The notes beneath the pieces were generated by a model. It had not been told where the DNA came from. It made no database searches and was given only the letters and a program-made list of their open reading frames with translations. Below are positions 36,890-38,498 of a DNA stretch of 38,498 bases, piece by piece. Positions within the stretch are counted from its first letter, which is position 1. Each line of letters starts with the position of its first letter. Made by a program: the position numbers and the translations under genes. Origin of the DNA: Zygnema cylindricum (lineage: Eukaryota > Streptophyta > Zygnematophyceae > Zygnematales > Zygnemataceae); NCBI GenBank assembly GCA_037447655.1, contig JBBHKE010002679.1, forward strand, positions 119,097 to 157,594, given 5' to 3'.

Positions 36890-37208
36890 TCAAATGAAAG
36901 ATGTTTTTTTTTTCTTTTTTTTTTAATATTTTTGGTCAAAGATTGATGGCATATTGAATGATAAAAGATAAGAAAACGAAATCGGGAAGCCATGGCGGAA
37001 AGTCTACGTACTGATGACGTCACATGGTAGCATGACTTCGCTATGTCACAAAACACTAAACATCTACATCGTCACAATAACCTCGACGTCTACAGCCGTC
37101 TTCGTTTTTGTAGACGTCACCAATTTTAGGAAGTTTCGTAGTTTCGTAGCCGTCTACATTTCATTTCGTAGAATGTCGCACATTTTGTAGACGTCTAGAA
37201 CTGTGGCA
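36890..37208 (+). repeat. GACGTC-rich dispersed repeat, copy 2
   Basis: Colinear with the reverse complement of 25219-25505. Contains four GACGTC palindromes (about 37015, 37085, 37113, 37189) within 180 bp and ends in GTAGACGTCTAGAACTGTGG. No coding capacity. Confidence 0.75.
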
Positions 37209-37669
37209 TAGTTGAGGTAATGAAGGCGCAAGTAGTGATTGATATAGGCACACTTTGAAAAGTTCATTGTAAAATGTGCACTTATACCCATAGTAGCGTT
37301 TCAAAGTTTCGGTTACATGGGAACACGCCCTATTACGCGCGAAAACAACTAAATAACCGTTCGGATGTTGTTTTTGCTACGTCAGTTTTTCAGGTTACCG
37401 CTGGTATGTTTCACATAAATACGCTACATTAACCTGACTTCAATAACCCCCAATGTTTTGAGGAAGTTAGTTTGTACGATTTTTCGAAAATTTCCAAAAA
37501 ACAAAAAAGTTGATGCCCGGAAATCCGTACATTATTGGAACGCCTCTTTGTTGTGGAAGTGAAGTTTTTTCTGGTGAAAAAAGGCTATGATCCCATAGAA
37601 GACCATTCTTTTTGGGGCGCAATATAGAGTTACCGTCTATAGTGTTCTAATCCATTTTCGCGCTTATAG
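37209..37669. other. No recognisable feature
   Basis: Unremarkable sequence with only very short ORFs between the GACGTC repeat and the next TIR element. Confidence 0.4.
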
Positions 37670-38233
37670 TACAATACACCGCCAATCGCTATTAGAGTAA
37701 ATAACTCTAATTCGGTGCCATTTTTTCAAAAGTAAAACCTCAAACACAATCTATAATTCTATTTTTTCCATTATTCTAATTAGGGTATTTTTTTCTATTA
37801 GCGTTAATTATGGAAGTACATTGCGACGGAGATAGTGTGTCGTACGGACATGGTATCTGCGTACGAAATGGTATTTTCTGAATTATAAAGGCATAAAAAG
37901 ACACTTAACATTATTGCGCACACATGTGAACGTGCACTGGAAGAAAGAGACGCAAACTCGTCGACAAAAATCACGTTCTTATATGTTCGTCCGTCGACCG
38001 TGTGAACAAAGCGACGGCGTACGAATTGTCAGATTTTGTACGAATACACATATTACTGTAGACATCGAAATGGCGGGTATTAATTATTCAGGACAACCCA
38101 AATTACAGTTAGGGATTAATTAGTACATATATTTTTTTTCAAAACAAATATATTCCCGATTAGTGTTAACAACACTATTTTTTTTTTACGCTATTTATTC
38201 CTTTACTCTAATAGCGATTGACTGTGTACTGTA
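37670..38233 (+). mobile_element. TACAGTACACCG-family TIR element, copy 3, 564 bp
   Basis: Inward ends TACAATACACCGCCAATCGC and TACAGTACACAGTCAATCGC, each followed by TATTAGAGTAAA. The body is the reverse complement of 153-722. A 69-codon ORF (37914-38123) is not kept open in the other copy and is not considered coding. Confidence 0.88.
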
Positions 38234-38278
38234 CTGTACTGAATCTTGCAAGAACTGGACTATATTTTGTATCTCGTA

Positions 38279-38498
38279 TACTACACCGTCAATCGCTATT
38301 ACAGTATATAGCGTCAATTCGGTGCCATTTTTTCAAAGAAAAAAACCCGGAATACAATCCATTATTCTATTTTTTCCATTATTCTAATTAGGGTTTTTTT
38401 TCAATTTGCGTTAATAATGAAGAACACTGCGATTGAAATAGTGTGGCGTACGGAAAAGATATATTTGTACGAAATGGTACTTTTTGAATTACAAAGGC
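38279..38498 (+). mobile_element. TACAGTACACCG-family TIR element, copy 4 (cut by window end)
   Basis: TACTACACCGTCAATCGCTA begins a direct copy of 37670 onward, sharing TTCGGTGCCATTTTTTCAAA, CTATTTTTTCCATTATTCTA and ACGAAATGGTA. Only the left 220 bp are in the window. Confidence 0.88.

Noticed and set aside
37914-38123. 69-codon ORF in a TIR element as an encoded protein
   Set aside because: Not kept open in the inverted copy at 153-722; the element is non-autonomous.

Overview
The window is nuclear DNA of a streptophyte plant. The clearest sign is a split gene on the minus strand (21660 down to about 10038) for a plant-type MFSD5 / molybdate-anion transporter with eight recognisable coding exons. 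The abundant Ty1/copia elements and MITEs in an AT-rich, GTAC-rich background fit this. Nothing identifies the species; a non-flowering land plant is a guess.

Layout. 1-3800: remnants of small TIR DNA transposons, including a hAT-type non-autonomous element (2816-3700, exact 8-bp target duplication) nested inside a member of a second family whose ends read TACAGTACACCG. GTAC-rich direct repeats and an old LTR scrap lie among them. 3800-9150: two broken non-LTR retrotransposons, a short minus-strand scrap (about 4440-5160) and a longer plus-strand copy (5797-8915) with zinc finger, reverse transcriptase and a C-terminal endonuclease-like region spread over several frames. 9150-10037: tandem duplication and 3' flank. 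10038-21660: the MFSD5-like gene; its introns hold at least five TIR MITEs, minisatellites, a purine-rich tandem array and two partial exon duplications. 21661-22560: its upstream region, with a pure GTACW array. 23229-23964: a PIF/Harbinger-like element (TSD TAA). 24047-25092: a solo LTR (TSD GTAGC). 26043-32551: a full-length copia element on the minus strand (TSD AAATT, 1052-bp LTRs, broken gag-pol). About 32680-36830: a plus-strand, internally deleted relative carrying a second hAT MITE. 36890-38498: a GACGTC-rich repeat and two more TACAGTACACCG elements, one cut by the window end.

The MFSD5-like gene is the only host gene recognised. All splice junctions agree in phase and the exons sum to 1390 nt, exactly one more than a 462-codon frame plus stop. 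The surplus base sits in a run of four A/T in exon 4 (18096-18099). The gene is therefore either recently broken or carries a one-base sequence error.

The most unusual observation is in the copia family. The primer-binding site directly after the 5' LTR is complementary to the anticodon arm (not the 3' end) of initiator tRNA-Met, as in Drosophila copia. Here, however, the Gag reading frame starts within the LTR and runs through this site, whose ATG is the complement of the tRNA's own anticodon. Both the full-length element and its diverged relative have this layout.
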